Below, piece by piece: positions 18,291 through 28,930 of a stretch of DNA of 64,000 bases. The translations under genes and the position numbers were made by a program. Below the pieces are notes generated by a model. That model was given only the letters and a program-made list of their open reading frames with translations. It was not told the DNA's origin and did not search any database. Origin of the DNA: Prochlorococcus marinus str. MIT 9515 (GTDB lineage: Bacteria > Cyanobacteriota > Cyanobacteriia > PCC-6307 > Cyanobiaceae); assembly GCF_000015665.1 (NCBI RefSeq), contig NC_008817.1, positions 620,001 to 684,000 on the forward strand, in the 5' to 3' direction. How positions within the stretch are numbered: position 1 is the stretch's first letter; each line of letters begins with the position of its first letter.

Positions 18291-19505
18291 TTAAATTAAG
18301 TTTTTTTTTATTTTGGAACGATTTTTCACAAATTCAATAAACCAATTTATATATTCTCTAGGACCATTTTGAAAAATCATATCAAATTTTAAGTGATCTT
18401 CTTCATCACTTATTCCATTTAAACCAGATATTTTGGTTGAAGGTCTATTAACTTCTCCCGAACTACTATCAACGAAAATTATTTTATTATTACTTTTAAA
18501 TTCTTTTCCTAGTAATTGAATAAATTCTAAAAAAGAACGATCGCTCCCACCTCTTAAATAGAGATTATTAATATTTTTCTTTGATGTTACTGTATCTCCA
18601 ATTCCTATAATAGTTGGCATGTCTTTTGAATTAATATTATTTTTACAGAAATCTACTTTTTCTTTAAGAGAATTAGGTGAATCTCTAAAATTAAAGTTTC
18701 TACCAAATGGAGCTTTGCCAGTTTTATCATAAATAAATTTATTTAATAAAAATAGAACTCCAGAGTCTTTAACTGCCCCTTTAAGAAGTAGCTGTATATC
18801 GGTTGATCCAATATCATTTTTAGTAGAGAGTTTTATTATTTCATTTCCATTCTTACTTCCTAGATTTGGAGAGATATGAAGAAAAAAGGAATTTTTAAGT
18901 CCCTGACACTCTGCTTTGTAAATAATATTTTTCATCATATCTTCAAAACTTCTTTGAATAAGTTTTCTTTTTTCAGAATCTTCCTCTACCAAATCGAAAA
19001 GACTATTGAAATTAATTGTTGGTGAGAACCTTGTCTCACATATCGACTTCAATGCATGTGAATTTATTTCTTCTTGATCGAGATTCGGAAAAATTTTCTT
19101 TACAATTGTTTCGAAATCAGGTCTCATCAATTCAGGAACTTTATTTAAGAAATTAACTTCTTTTTTTGATACCCCCTCAAAACTTATATGCCCATTATTA
19201 TCTTGATATTCGACACCACACGCCGCTAAACCCCTTAAATAAAGACCTTTTTCTTTTGGCGTGATATTACTATTTAAGCTTCTTTCAACTATTCTATTAA
19301 CCCCTCTTGGGCCGTCATGTTCTCCACAAGTTAAGACAAAAAATTCATCTTCTAAATCTTTTGCTGCAAATATATATTTTGATTCCAATTTTCTAGTCAT
19401 TGGATCTTTCACTAGTGGAATACATACCCCATCAATGTCTTGAATAAATAAGATATTTTTAGAATTAATAATAATATTTTCAAAATCTAATTTATTATGA
19501 TTCAT
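18291..19505 (-). CDS. stpA: Glucosylglycerol-3-phosphatase-like HAD hydrolase (StpA/GgpP family)
   Basis: The 404-residue protein begins with ILFIQDIDGVCIPLVKDPMT, which is the HAD nucleophile motif in the form specific to StpA/GgpP proteins; FVLTCGEHDGPRGVNR is another family block. The later IIGIGDTVTS is the C-terminal HAD acidic motif. StpA removes phosphate from glucosylglycerol phosphate in compatible-solute synthesis. No glucosylglycerol-phosphate synthase gene is in the window, so the substrate could differ. It is divergent from the unknown dehydrogenase-like gene at 19676. Confidence 0.8.
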   Translation of the reverse strand: MNHNKLDFENIIINSKNILFIQDIDGVCIPLVKDPMTRKLESKYIFAAKDLEDEFFVLTCGEHDGPRGVNRIVERSLNSNITPKEKGLYLRGLAACGVEYQDNNGHISFEGVSKKEVNFLNKVPELMRPDFETIVKKIFPNLDQEEINSHALKSICETRFSPTINFNSLFDLVEEDSEKRKLIQRSFEDMMKNIIYKAECQGLKNSFFLHISPNLGSKNGNEIIKLSTKNDIGSTDIQLLLKGAVKDSGVLFLLNKFIYDKTGKAPFGRNFNFRDSPNSLKEKVDFCKNNINSKDMPTIIGIGDTVTSKKNINNLYLRGGSDRSFLEFIQLLGKEFKSNNKIIFVDSSSGEVNRPSTKISGLNGISDEEDHLKFDMIFQNGPREYINWFIEFVKNRSKIKKNLI

Positions 19506-19675
19506 TTCCTATTATGAAAATTTTTTCTCTTTTAAGCTAACAATAAACATTAAACTTGGAAATAAAAAATATAATATTCATATTAAAACGATTTGCTAAG
19601 GCAATAAATTGGTTTAATGTATAAAAATGTTTGTTATGAGTAAACTTTAAGATAATTCTATGGATAAAAAACAAA

Positions 19676-21184
19676 ATGAATAATAGTTTCTTTGGTCAAT
19701 TAAACAATGAAGAATCATTTTGTTCATTTTTAGAAGATATTAAAAACTGCAAGGTGGGATTCTACAGTGTTGGATTATATCCAGCATCATTGGCATATAA
19801 TTGCGCAATGCATTCTGATTCTCCTAATATTCTCTTGGCTCCAAGACCCGGGAGAGAATTGTTGGGTGCTTTTTCGAAAGATGTTCTATCTAATATGGAA
19901 CATGAAATAATAAATAAAATTGAAAGCATGGGAAATCATGTTTTTGAAGGTAAAAGAAAGTCTAATACTCTCGAAGATCTTCTTCAAAAATGTAAGTTGG
20001 TTATTATAGCTTCAAATAGTAATCACATACAAAATGATATTAGACGTGCCATAGAATTAAGAAAAATTTTAAATCGAGAAAATGTAGTTCTTGCATGTCT
20101 TGTGGGTTCTTTTTGCTTTGATGATCAAAATGAAAAACCCTATATTTTGTGTAATCAATATCCAAATCTAGCATTTTTTACAGGATTCCATCGACATGGA
20201 GCATTGAGAAATCCCAAAGATAGTTTTACAGCTAATTTTTGTCATCCAGACTCTTTAACAGCCCTAATTGGTGCAAGGATTATGAATCAATTATCACCAA
20301 AGATTCAGGTTTCTCCAGGTGTTCATAATATTGAATCTCAATACATTAAGTCTATTAAAAATATTTCTTCCATATTTGCAGGATATGTAAATAACTACCA
20401 CTCAGATAAGCCAGGGATGTTGCCCACCATAAATACTGTTTTATTAACTCAATGTTTGGATCAAGCAGCAACAGTTTCTTTAAAAGTCAGAAAAGAAAAT
20501 AAATTTCAAAACTTACATTTTTCTTTAAAAGAACTTGGTTACGGAGAAGATTGTATTATCGCCAAAGAAAATATTGGGAATGAATTTTTTGAATCTGCTG
20601 ATCATACTTTCTCTCAGCTAAATGCGGTTAAAGCAGATGTTTTGGGAAGTATGTCTTTACCAACAGAGGGTAAACCAACAAGGAATTTTCAGGCAGGACA
20701 AGTTTTGTCAGATATGCTTTTGACTCTCAAGAGATGCCCTAAGAATGTCTCTGAGTTTATTGATTGGTGTAATAAATTCAACTTAAGTCAAGGTGGCCTT
20801 GAGGGCTTGAAATCGTTAAAATTCTGGCCCAAAATATACAAGGAATTTAATATTAAAAATAATAATTGCTCGATGATTAATTTAATTTATTTATGTTTTA
20901 ATGCAGAAGCTGATGAAAAAAAAGAAATTTATGAGGTTTTAATTAATTCAGAGGCAATAACTAATTTTTGTCAGGAATCTGTAAAACCTAATCTATGTTT
21001 AGAACTAAATTTTAAACTTCAAGGAATAGATGTTTTTGATACTAGCAAAATCCTTTATGAGAAATTATTTTTTGATAAAAGTAAAATTAAATTAGAAAAA
21101 AAGGCATCTAGAAGTAAACCTTCTGTAAACAATCCAAATTACATTCAAACTATAAAAATAATAAATAAATACTTTACTAATTAG
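19676..21184 (+). CDS. Unknown protein with dehydrogenase-like N-terminus
   Basis: The protein has 502 residues. The first 150 look like a Rossmann fold with a degenerate glycine motif (VGFYSVGLYPASLAYNCA), and then KCKLVIIASNSNHIQNDIR at the place where glycerol-3-phosphate and related dehydrogenases have their second beta-alpha-beta unit. The middle (FHRHGALRNPKDSF, NCHPDSLTALIGA-like) and the acidic-basic C-terminus match nothing I recognise. It is divergent from stpA with a 170-bp shared spacer. I infer an NAD(P)-linked or regulatory partner of that pathway. Confidence 0.6.
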   Translation: MNNSFFGQLNNEESFCSFLEDIKNCKVGFYSVGLYPASLAYNCAMHSDSPNILLAPRPGRELLGAFSKDVLSNMEHEIINKIESMGNHVFEGKRKSNTLEDLLQKCKLVIIASNSNHIQNDIRRAIELRKILNRENVVLACLVGSFCFDDQNEKPYILCNQYPNLAFFTGFHRHGALRNPKDSFTANFCHPDSLTALIGARIMNQLSPKIQVSPGVHNIESQYIKSIKNISSIFAGYVNNYHSDKPGMLPTINTVLLTQCLDQAATVSLKVRKENKFQNLHFSLKELGYGEDCIIAKENIGNEFFESADHTFSQLNAVKADVLGSMSLPTEGKPTRNFQAGQVLSDMLLTLKRCPKNVSEFIDWCNKFNLSQGGLEGLKSLKFWPKIYKEFNIKNNNCSMINLIYLCFNAEADEKKEIYEVLINSEAITNFCQESVKPNLCLELNFKLQGIDVFDTSKILYEKLFFDKSKIKLEKKASRSKPSVNNPNYIQTIKIINKYFTN

Positions 21185-21291
21185 TACAATACTTATTATC
21201 AAATTTCTTTAAATCAATTGAGTTGATCTTTTCTATTATTTACTTATACTAACTTCAGCGTTAAACTTATTAAGTTAAATAAGGTTATTTT

Positions 21292-21951
21292 TTGAATAAG
21301 GAACTAACACATCGCTCCCATGAACTTAAAGCTCTTGGATGGAGCCAAGAAGATCTATCAAGATATGAAGATTTATGGGACTATAGTCAAAGATGGGGAT
21401 TGATTAATTTAGAGAGAGAGGATAGACAATTTTTAAAAAAAGCAGAAAAGTTGCTTCCGAAAATACAAAATAAAAAAGCATCAATTAAAAAATCTATTGA
21501 AGAGAAATCTTACTATTTATGGTTAAATTTTTATCTTGAAGAAATACAAATTTTTAATGAATCTTATTTACCCGAAAAACAAGTAAGTGTTTGGACTCTT
21601 ATGATTGAAGAGGAGTTAAAACTTCTTAAAGAGTTGCAACCAGTAATGGGTCTGACAGATACTTTGAAGGCAAAAAATTTGTTTACTATTAGAAAACAAC
21701 TAATTCAAAAAGCATATAATAAATACGGTGCCAAAAATAATAAAGAGCCTTTTGATTTCAGTGAAATTCTTAATAAATCTGAAAAAGATTTGAGTAAAAG
21801 CTGGAAATCTATTACTGAAAAAGATACTGAGGCAAATCAAACTTTTCCTATTATTGATAGCAAAAAAATAGACGCTTTTAGAACTGACATAAATAAAGAT
21901 TTAAAATCATTTATGAGGGAAAATTATCCATCATTAAAAGAGGATTTATAA
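21292..21951 (+). CDS. Conserved picocyanobacterial protein, unknown
   Basis: The 219-residue soluble protein starts at TTG with MNKELTHRSHELKALGWSQ and is highly charged and helical, with Trp-rich patches (LGWSQEDLSRYEDLWDYSQRW). No catalytic motif or membrane segment is visible. It precedes metY by 72 bp in the same orientation and may be cotranscribed with the methionine genes. Confidence 0.65.
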   Translation: MNKELTHRSHELKALGWSQEDLSRYEDLWDYSQRWGLINLEREDRQFLKKAEKLLPKIQNKKASIKKSIEEKSYYLWLNFYLEEIQIFNESYLPEKQVSVWTLMIEEELKLLKELQPVMGLTDTLKAKNLFTIRKQLIQKAYNKYGAKNNKEPFDFSEILNKSEKDLSKSWKSITEKDTEANQTFPIIDSKKIDAFRTDINKDLKSFMRENYPSLKEDL

Positions 21952-22017
21952 AGATTTATCTTGTTTATATTTATTTTTAGGAAGTTTTTAAGTTAAATAG
22001 ATAATAGGATTAATTAA

Positions 22018-23352
<1,335 letters not shown>

Positions 23353-23366
23353 ATAATGGAGATTCA

Positions 23367-24257
23367 TTGGCTTTAATAATACCTAGCAATTATCACAAGA
23401 TTAGTGATGTTGAGAAAAATCATATTTCTTGGATTGAACCGGAATTGGCAGAAAGACAGGATATACGTCCATTAAGGATTGGTATTCTAAATATCATGCC
23501 TCTTGGTAAGCAATATGAATTTAATTTATTACATCCTCTTGGGTTGTCTCCTCTTCAAATTGAGCCTGTTTGGATAAAATTGAAAACTCATTCATATAAA
23601 ACATGGGATCTTAACCATTTAAAAAATCTTTATACAACATGGGAGGAGGCAAATGATCCGGAACCATTAGATGGGGTAATTATTACCGGAGCACCAGTAG
23701 AGCATTTAGCCTTTGAAGAAGTTAAATACTGGGATGAATTCGTAAATATTACTAATGAAGCAAGAAATTTATGTGCAAGCACTCTTGGATTGTGTTGGGC
23801 TGGATTTGCGCTAGCTTATTTAGCGGGTGTTAATAAGAAAGTATTTGATAGGAAATTATTTGGAGTATTCCCATTGAAGAGCCTTGTTCCCGGTCATCCT
23901 TTAATGGGCACGCAAGATGATGAATTTATCTGTCCACAAAGTAGATTTGCAGGGTTGCCTGATCTTGAAATGGAAGAAGCTCAAAAAGAAGGAAAATTAA
24001 ATTTGCTTGCATATGGAAAAGATGTCGGTTACACAATATTTGAAACCAAAGATCAGAAACAATTTATGCACTTAGGACATCCTGAATATACAGTTCATAG
24101 AATTATTAGCGAAATTAACAGAGATAAAGAAAAGGGAGATGTACCTCCTCCTGTGAATTTTGACATTAATTGTTCAAATACATCTTGGAGATCTCATCGG
24201 AATCTCCTTTTCCAGCAATGGCTATGGTTTTGTTATCAGCAAGTTAGTCTAAATTAA
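23367..24257 (+). CDS. metA: Homoserine O-acyltransferase, acetyl-CoA type by key residue
   Basis: The protein has 296 residues. It has the MetA core with nucleophile Cys143 in LGLCWAGFA and a His in LGHPEYT. At the acyl-CoA specificity position it reads GAPVEHLAFEE (Glu112), the residue linked to acetyl-CoA use in Bacillus, whereas E. coli succinyltransferase has Gly there. Acetyl specificity fits the neighbouring O-acetylhomoserine sulfhydrylase. The start is TTG (MALIIPSNYHKIS), following the metY stop by 14 bp. Databases may label it succinyltransferase by homology alone. Confidence 0.93.
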   Translation: MALIIPSNYHKISDVEKNHISWIEPELAERQDIRPLRIGILNIMPLGKQYEFNLLHPLGLSPLQIEPVWIKLKTHSYKTWDLNHLKNLYTTWEEANDPEPLDGVIITGAPVEHLAFEEVKYWDEFVNITNEARNLCASTLGLCWAGFALAYLAGVNKKVFDRKLFGVFPLKSLVPGHPLMGTQDDEFICPQSRFAGLPDLEMEEAQKEGKLNLLAYGKDVGYTIFETKDQKQFMHLGHPEYTVHRIISEINRDKEKGDVPPPVNFDINCSNTSWRSHRNLLFQQWLWFCYQQVSLN

Positions 24258-24258
24258 A

Positions 24259-25833
24259 TTAGTGAGAGGTCTCGAGACCTCCTAGTCTTTCAAATAAGTT
24301 CAAACTCTCTTTATTTAAACCAATAATGTCAACTTTTGAACCGCTATTTTTGAATTTTCTTATAATTTGATCTAAAGCAACAACTCCACTCTGATCCCAA
24401 ATATGAGCTAAAGACATATCAATTAAAATATTTTTCGGGTGTTCATGAATATCGAATCCCTGTAGAAAATAAATTTTGCTTACAAAAAATAATTGACCCT
24501 CAACTTTGTATGTTATTTGGTTTTTATCTTTATCTTTAACTTTTGAAACCGTAATAACCTTTGCAACTTTCCTGCTAAAGAGTATTGCGGCTAAACCAAC
24601 TCCTGCTATTACACCAAGAGCAAGATTATGTGGTTTTGTAAGCATCGTAACCGCAAAAGTCATAAGCATTACTGCCGTGTCACTCTTTGGTATCTTTCTA
24701 ATATTCTTTAAACCATTTAAATCAGCCGTACTTATAGCAATCGTGATCATTATTGCTACTAAAGCAGCCATGGGGATTGCTCCTATCCATGGTTTTAATA
24801 GAATTATCATCAACAGTAATGACAAACCTGAAGTTAATGTTGACAACCTAGATTTGCCTCCATTCTCATTATTCATAACTGATTGTCCTACGAGCGCACA
24901 GCCCGCCATTCCTCCAAATAAAGAGGATATTAGATTTGCTATCCCTTGTCCTCTAGCTTCTTTATTTTTATTGGAACTAGTATCCGTGGCGTCATCTAAT
25001 ATATCTTGAGTTAAGAATGTTTCCATCAAACCTACTAGCGAGATGGCTAGCGATGTGGGCAAAATGACTCCTAACGTTGAAAGGTTGAAAGGTACTTTCC
25101 CATTCTCTAATTCCCCAAATGGTAATGAAAAACTTGGAAAGCCATTTGGTAAAGTGCCTAAATCACTAACAGTAGGAATATCTAATTGGAAAAATAAACT
25201 TGTAAAAGTAAGCAAAACAATAGCAACTAATTGAGAAGGGATTACTTTTGTTATTTTGGGAAATCCGTAAATAATGATTAATCCAAAAATTACAAGTATC
25301 CATACTGTAGGTACTTGACTAATTGTCGGATATTTTGTGAGTTCATTTTCTAATAGTTTCCCTTCATTGATCCCAATACCCAATTGAAGGAATTGGGCTT
25401 GAAATATTAATAATGCAAGTGCATTTACAAAGCCGCTTAGTACACCTGTTGGAACAAACCTCATTTGATAAGCCAGTCTTAGATATCCCCAGAGTATTTG
25501 AAAAACACCGGTTAATAGTCCTGCCGCTATTAAATAGGAAAGACCAAGATTTGTCCCAGGAGCCTGAGCCTCTCCAATAGAGACAACTCCAGTCATTAAA
25601 AGAGCTGTTGAGCCTGTGGCGGAGGTGATCATACCCCTCCTGCCACCAAGAATCGCGATTGTTATAGATAGGCAGAATGCGCCATAAAGTCCGACTTTTG
25701 GATCAACACCAGCTATTCCTGAAAAAGCAATTGCTTCAGGAATCATTGCAAAAGCTACTACTAAACCCGAAAGAATATTAGATTTTGGATCATCTAACCA
25801 ATTTTTAGATAAATATTTGGTGAAATTTGACAT
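24259..25833 (-). CDS. SulP-family anion transporter with STAS domain
   Basis: The 524-residue protein has about 12 membrane segments carrying SulP signatures (DPKSNILSGLVVAFAMIPEAIAFS, GGRRGMITSATGSTALL) and a C-terminal STAS domain from about residue 440 (ILIDMSLAHIWDQSGVVALD). SulP members carry sulfate or bicarbonate. Tail-to-tail placement next to metY-metA hints at sulfate, but bicarbonate (BicA-like) transport is equally compatible with sequence. Confidence 0.88.
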   Translation of the reverse strand: MSNFTKYLSKNWLDDPKSNILSGLVVAFAMIPEAIAFSGIAGVDPKVGLYGAFCLSITIAILGGRRGMITSATGSTALLMTGVVSIGEAQAPGTNLGLSYLIAAGLLTGVFQILWGYLRLAYQMRFVPTGVLSGFVNALALLIFQAQFLQLGIGINEGKLLENELTKYPTISQVPTVWILVIFGLIIIYGFPKITKVIPSQLVAIVLLTFTSLFFQLDIPTVSDLGTLPNGFPSFSLPFGELENGKVPFNLSTLGVILPTSLAISLVGLMETFLTQDILDDATDTSSNKNKEARGQGIANLISSLFGGMAGCALVGQSVMNNENGGKSRLSTLTSGLSLLLMIILLKPWIGAIPMAALVAIMITIAISTADLNGLKNIRKIPKSDTAVMLMTFAVTMLTKPHNLALGVIAGVGLAAILFSRKVAKVITVSKVKDKDKNQITYKVEGQLFFVSKIYFLQGFDIHEHPKNILIDMSLAHIWDQSGVVALDQIIRKFKNSGSKVDIIGLNKESLNLFERLGGLETSH

Positions 25834-25864
25834 TTTTAATATCTTTTATACTTAAAAAGTTACT

Positions 25865-27145
25865 CTATAGAGGTGGCAAAATACTTTCTGGATCACAAAT
25901 ATTCTTTAAAGTTTTTAATTCACTAAGTCTTTCCTCAAAAGATAAATAGACTTCTTCTTCGTGTGAATTTAAATGATTGTGAATTTGAGCTAGATGTATT
26001 TTGGGGAAAAATATTTTTAGCTTTTCCCAGGATTCATTCATCCAATTCAAAACAATTTCTTTTTCTTTAAGATCATCTTTTTTCCATGAGGCATAGATCC
26101 AAGGTTTCCAAGTACTTTTTCGATGAATAAAGAAACTTGATTTAGGATCAATTTCTTTTGTCTTTCCTCCAAGCTGCTGTGAGGCGACATAACAAGAATT
26201 ATTTGGTTTGCTTCGAATTATTTCTTTCATACACTTGATAAAAATTTGAATACGCTCTTTTAAATCTTCCCCTAGGAGACTTATTACTTCAGAATGGTTA
26301 TTCTTATTTAATTCAAAAAGATCTAATTCTTTGGGAAAGAAATTTATCTGATTATAGTTCTCATAAGTTTTTATTTTGAGAGAAGAAAAATTTTCAAGTT
26401 TGTTTAAATATTTTTTTGTGATTTCTTTATCTAAATCATTTCTTATTTCCGCTAAAATGTAAATATATATATCTTGAGCGTAAATCCATTGAAGGCTTAA
26501 ATTTTCTGGAAATCCCTCTGCTAAATTAATAATCTTTGAAAGTTCATTGTCATTAATAAATCCCTCAATAATTTGAATAGGGTGAGCTTGGAAAGTTTTG
26601 AGCCCGATTTCTGTAATTATTGCAAGGAAAGGAGCAGCACCTTTAAATCCTTCCCATAGAAGTTTTTGGTCTGAACTTAGATTGTTTTTTTCTAATGATA
26701 TGAATGTCCCATTACCTAGATATCCTTTTATGGTTTCGATATTGTCTATGGCCAGTCCATACCTTCTACTGAGAGGACTTATTCCACCTGTGAGTAAATA
26801 TCCTGCTCCAGGGAGTTTTGATAGGCCAGTAGGGAAAATTTTATTTTGACTCCCTAAAAAATTCATTAGATCCTTCATAATTACTCCACCTCCGATCTTT
26901 ATTAAATTCTTTTCTTTTTCTAGATGAATATGATCATATTCTTTTCTTAAATCCAGAGTAATAAAATTATCTCTAGCACAACTTGATGTTGTACCTCCGC
27001 TGCAGACGCATAGATATTCAGATTTTGAAAATGAATTGAAGAACCGATTAAATATATTATCCTCAACTTTATAAATTATTTTTTTAAGTTGCGCATCACT
27101 GGAGTTTATATTTGGGACTTCAAGTAAATTTTTATTTTTTTTCAC
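25865..27145 (-). CDS. FAD-linked oxidoreductase (PCMH/BBE type)
   Basis: The protein has 426 residues. The N-terminal FAD-binding region includes YLCVCSGGTTSSC and GGGVIMKDLMNFLGSQ, and the later segment LPGAGYLLTGGISPLSRRYGL is typical of PCMH-type flavoproteins. The C-terminus resembles the berberine-bridge substrate domain, ending near NICDPESILPPL. Which alcohol or sugar it oxidises is unknown. A 31-bp gap separates its stop from the SulP start on the same strand, so cotranscription is plausible. Confidence 0.78.
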   Translation of the reverse strand: MKKNKNLLEVPNINSSDAQLKKIIYKVEDNIFNRFFNSFSKSEYLCVCSGGTTSSCARDNFITLDLRKEYDHIHLEKEKNLIKIGGGVIMKDLMNFLGSQNKIFPTGLSKLPGAGYLLTGGISPLSRRYGLAIDNIETIKGYLGNGTFISLEKNNLSSDQKLLWEGFKGAAPFLAIITEIGLKTFQAHPIQIIEGFINDNELSKIINLAEGFPENLSLQWIYAQDIYIYILAEIRNDLDKEITKKYLNKLENFSSLKIKTYENYNQINFFPKELDLFELNKNNHSEVISLLGEDLKERIQIFIKCMKEIIRSKPNNSCYVASQQLGGKTKEIDPKSSFFIHRKSTWKPWIYASWKKDDLKEKEIVLNWMNESWEKLKIFFPKIHLAQIHNHLNSHEEEVYLSFEERLSELKTLKNICDPESILPPL

Positions 27146-27192
27146 TACTGATTGTCCATCCTTACTATCATGATATAAGTAATTGATTAAAA

Positions 27193-28320
27193 TTGGATAC
27201 TTTAGATTCGAACTTAAATAAGAAAATTGGGATCCTCATTTGTGGTCATGGAAGTAGAAATAAATTAGCTATTACCGAATTTAAGGAACTAACTAGGTGT
27301 ATACAAAAAAGATATCCATCAATGCTTGTTGAATTTGGCTTTTTAGAATTTGCAAAGCCCTCCCTTACAGATGCGTTGGATAAATTAAGAAATAGTTCTG
27401 TAAAAAAAGTAATAGCGATACCAGCGATGCTTTTTGCCGCTGGCCATGTAAAAAATGACATACCAAGCCTCCTTATGAATTACGCAAAGAAAAAAGATAT
27501 CGAAATAATCTATGGAAGAGAATTAGGAATTAATAATTTAATGATTAGTGCTGCCTGCGAGAGAGTTAAAGAAGTTTTCAGGAAAAATAATTCTCTTACT
27601 CCTGAAGAATCATTATTAGTAGTTGTAGGGAGAGGCTCCTCTGATCCAGATGCTAACTCTAATGTCTCAAAAATTACAAGAATGGTAGTTGAAGGAGTTG
27701 GGATGGGATGGGGAGAAACTGTATTCTCGGGAGTAACATTTCCATTAGTTGAGCCTGGGTTGCGAAATGTTGTAAGACTTGGTTACAAAAACATAATTAT
27801 TTTCCCTTATTTTCTTTTTTCAGGAGTCCTCGTTACGAGGATAAAAAGGCAAAGCGACTTAGTCGCAATAGATAATCCACATGTTGAGATACATGAGGCG
27901 AAGTATCTTTCATCCCATAAATATGTTGTTGAAACCTTTGTAGAGAGGATTGAAGAAATTTTTAATGAAGAGAGCAGTAATTATATGAATTGTTCCCTAT
28001 GCAAATATAGATCAAATTTAGTTGGTTTTGAAAAAGAGGTCGGAATGGTGCAAGAAAGCCATCATGATCATGTTGAGGGCTTAGGTCTCAGTTGTGATTT
28101 ATGTGATTCTGAATGCAGTGGAGCTTGCGAAACGCAAGATCAAAGTTCAATTAATGACCAAAATCAGACTGCACTTTTATTAGATAAAGCTAAGGATGGA
28201 CATCATCATCATCATCATCATCAGAATGTTTACCCAAATTCAAAACATCCGTTAGGACCTGTTACGCTTCGCTTGCTTAATGACGGTCAAATCTTAAGAA
28301 ATTCAGTTGAAAAAGAGTGA
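27193..28320 (+). CDS. cbiX: Sirohydrochlorin cobaltochelatase (CbiX) with His-rich tail
   Basis: This 375-residue protein has two CbiX repeats, the first holding the metal-binding GHGSRNKLA and the second VGRGSSDPDANS. CbiX inserts cobalt (or nickel/iron) into sirohydrochlorin early in corrinoid synthesis. Beyond residue 265 an extra Cys-rich segment (CSLCKYRSN, CDLCDSECSGACE) and a seven-His run (DGHHHHHHH) form a metal-storage-like tail. The start is TTG, 47 bp from the divergent flavoprotein. Cobalt versus nickel specificity is not decidable here. Confidence 0.9.
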   Translation: MDTLDSNLNKKIGILICGHGSRNKLAITEFKELTRCIQKRYPSMLVEFGFLEFAKPSLTDALDKLRNSSVKKVIAIPAMLFAAGHVKNDIPSLLMNYAKKKDIEIIYGRELGINNLMISAACERVKEVFRKNNSLTPEESLLVVVGRGSSDPDANSNVSKITRMVVEGVGMGWGETVFSGVTFPLVEPGLRNVVRLGYKNIIIFPYFLFSGVLVTRIKRQSDLVAIDNPHVEIHEAKYLSSHKYVVETFVERIEEIFNEESSNYMNCSLCKYRSNLVGFEKEVGMVQESHHDHVEGLGLSCDLCDSECSGACETQDQSSINDQNQTALLLDKAKDGHHHHHHHQNVYPNSKHPLGPVTLRLLNDGQILRNSVEKE

Positions 28321-28672
28321 ATCAATCGTCTCTTTCTTGACTTAGTCTCAATAGACTTATCATATATAAGTATTACTAATGGAAACTTAAAAAAGTATTT
28401 TGGGTTATTTTTTCCACAATCTATAATAAGTTTTCCACGTCCATATCCACATGGGATGAGCTTTAAAGCGTTGTTTCGAAAATAACAGCACTTCAACATT
28501 ATTATTGACTTTTCTTAAAGCTTTTTTCAATAAACGTTCCAAAAAATCTTTTTACATCAAAATTGATCTATAACATGAGTCTCGTTTGATAATGGTATAT
28601 GACTGATAAAAATATATTTTTGACTTTTAAAAAAAAATAGACAATTATATTTAAACCTAAGTTTTTGTTTTT
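28321..28672. other. Intergenic region with DnaA-box-like cluster
   Basis: This 352-bp spacer between cbiX and the DUF2811 gene holds no open frame longer than a few codons with support. Its notable content is the group of three DnaA-box-like 9-mers at 28410-28451, described separately; the rest is AT-rich promoter-type sequence. Confidence 0.5.
28410..28451 (+). promoter_or_regulatory. Three DnaA-box-like 9-mers
   Basis: TTTTCCACA (28410-28418), TTTTCCACG (28431-28439) and ATATCCACA (28443-28451) lie in the same orientation within 42 bp. The first equals the usual cyanobacterial DnaA box; the others differ from it by one and two bases. The spacing is 21 and 12 bp. Confidence 0.55.
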
Positions 28673-28930
28673 ATGAGTCAAATAAATCAAGAGAAAATCA
28701 TTGAAGCTAAATATGATAATTCTTTAAACTCAAAAGTTTCTCTAGAAACAGAGCTTTCAGAAAGTCTTTATGAAACGATGAAAGATTTCGTCTTACATAA
28801 TCCTACTTGGGATCAATATAAACTTATAAATTCTGCTTTAGCTACTTTTCTTATTCAAAATGGTTGTACTGATAATTCAGTTTCCGAGATTTACATAAAT
28901 CAACTTTTTTCGCCTTCTAAGTCTTTTTAA
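28673..28930 (+). CDS. DUF2811 protein
   Basis: The 85-residue protein matches DUF2811, a small cyanobacterial family: VSLETELSESLYETMKDF, NPTWDQYKLINSALATFLIQNG. The C-terminal 60 residues are the domain; the first 23 are variable. No function is established. It overlaps the end of the convergent GMC oxidoreductase by 14 bp. Confidence 0.8.
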   Translation: MSQINQEKIIEAKYDNSLNSKVSLETELSESLYETMKDFVLHNPTWDQYKLINSALATFLIQNGCTDNSVSEIYINQLFSPSKSF

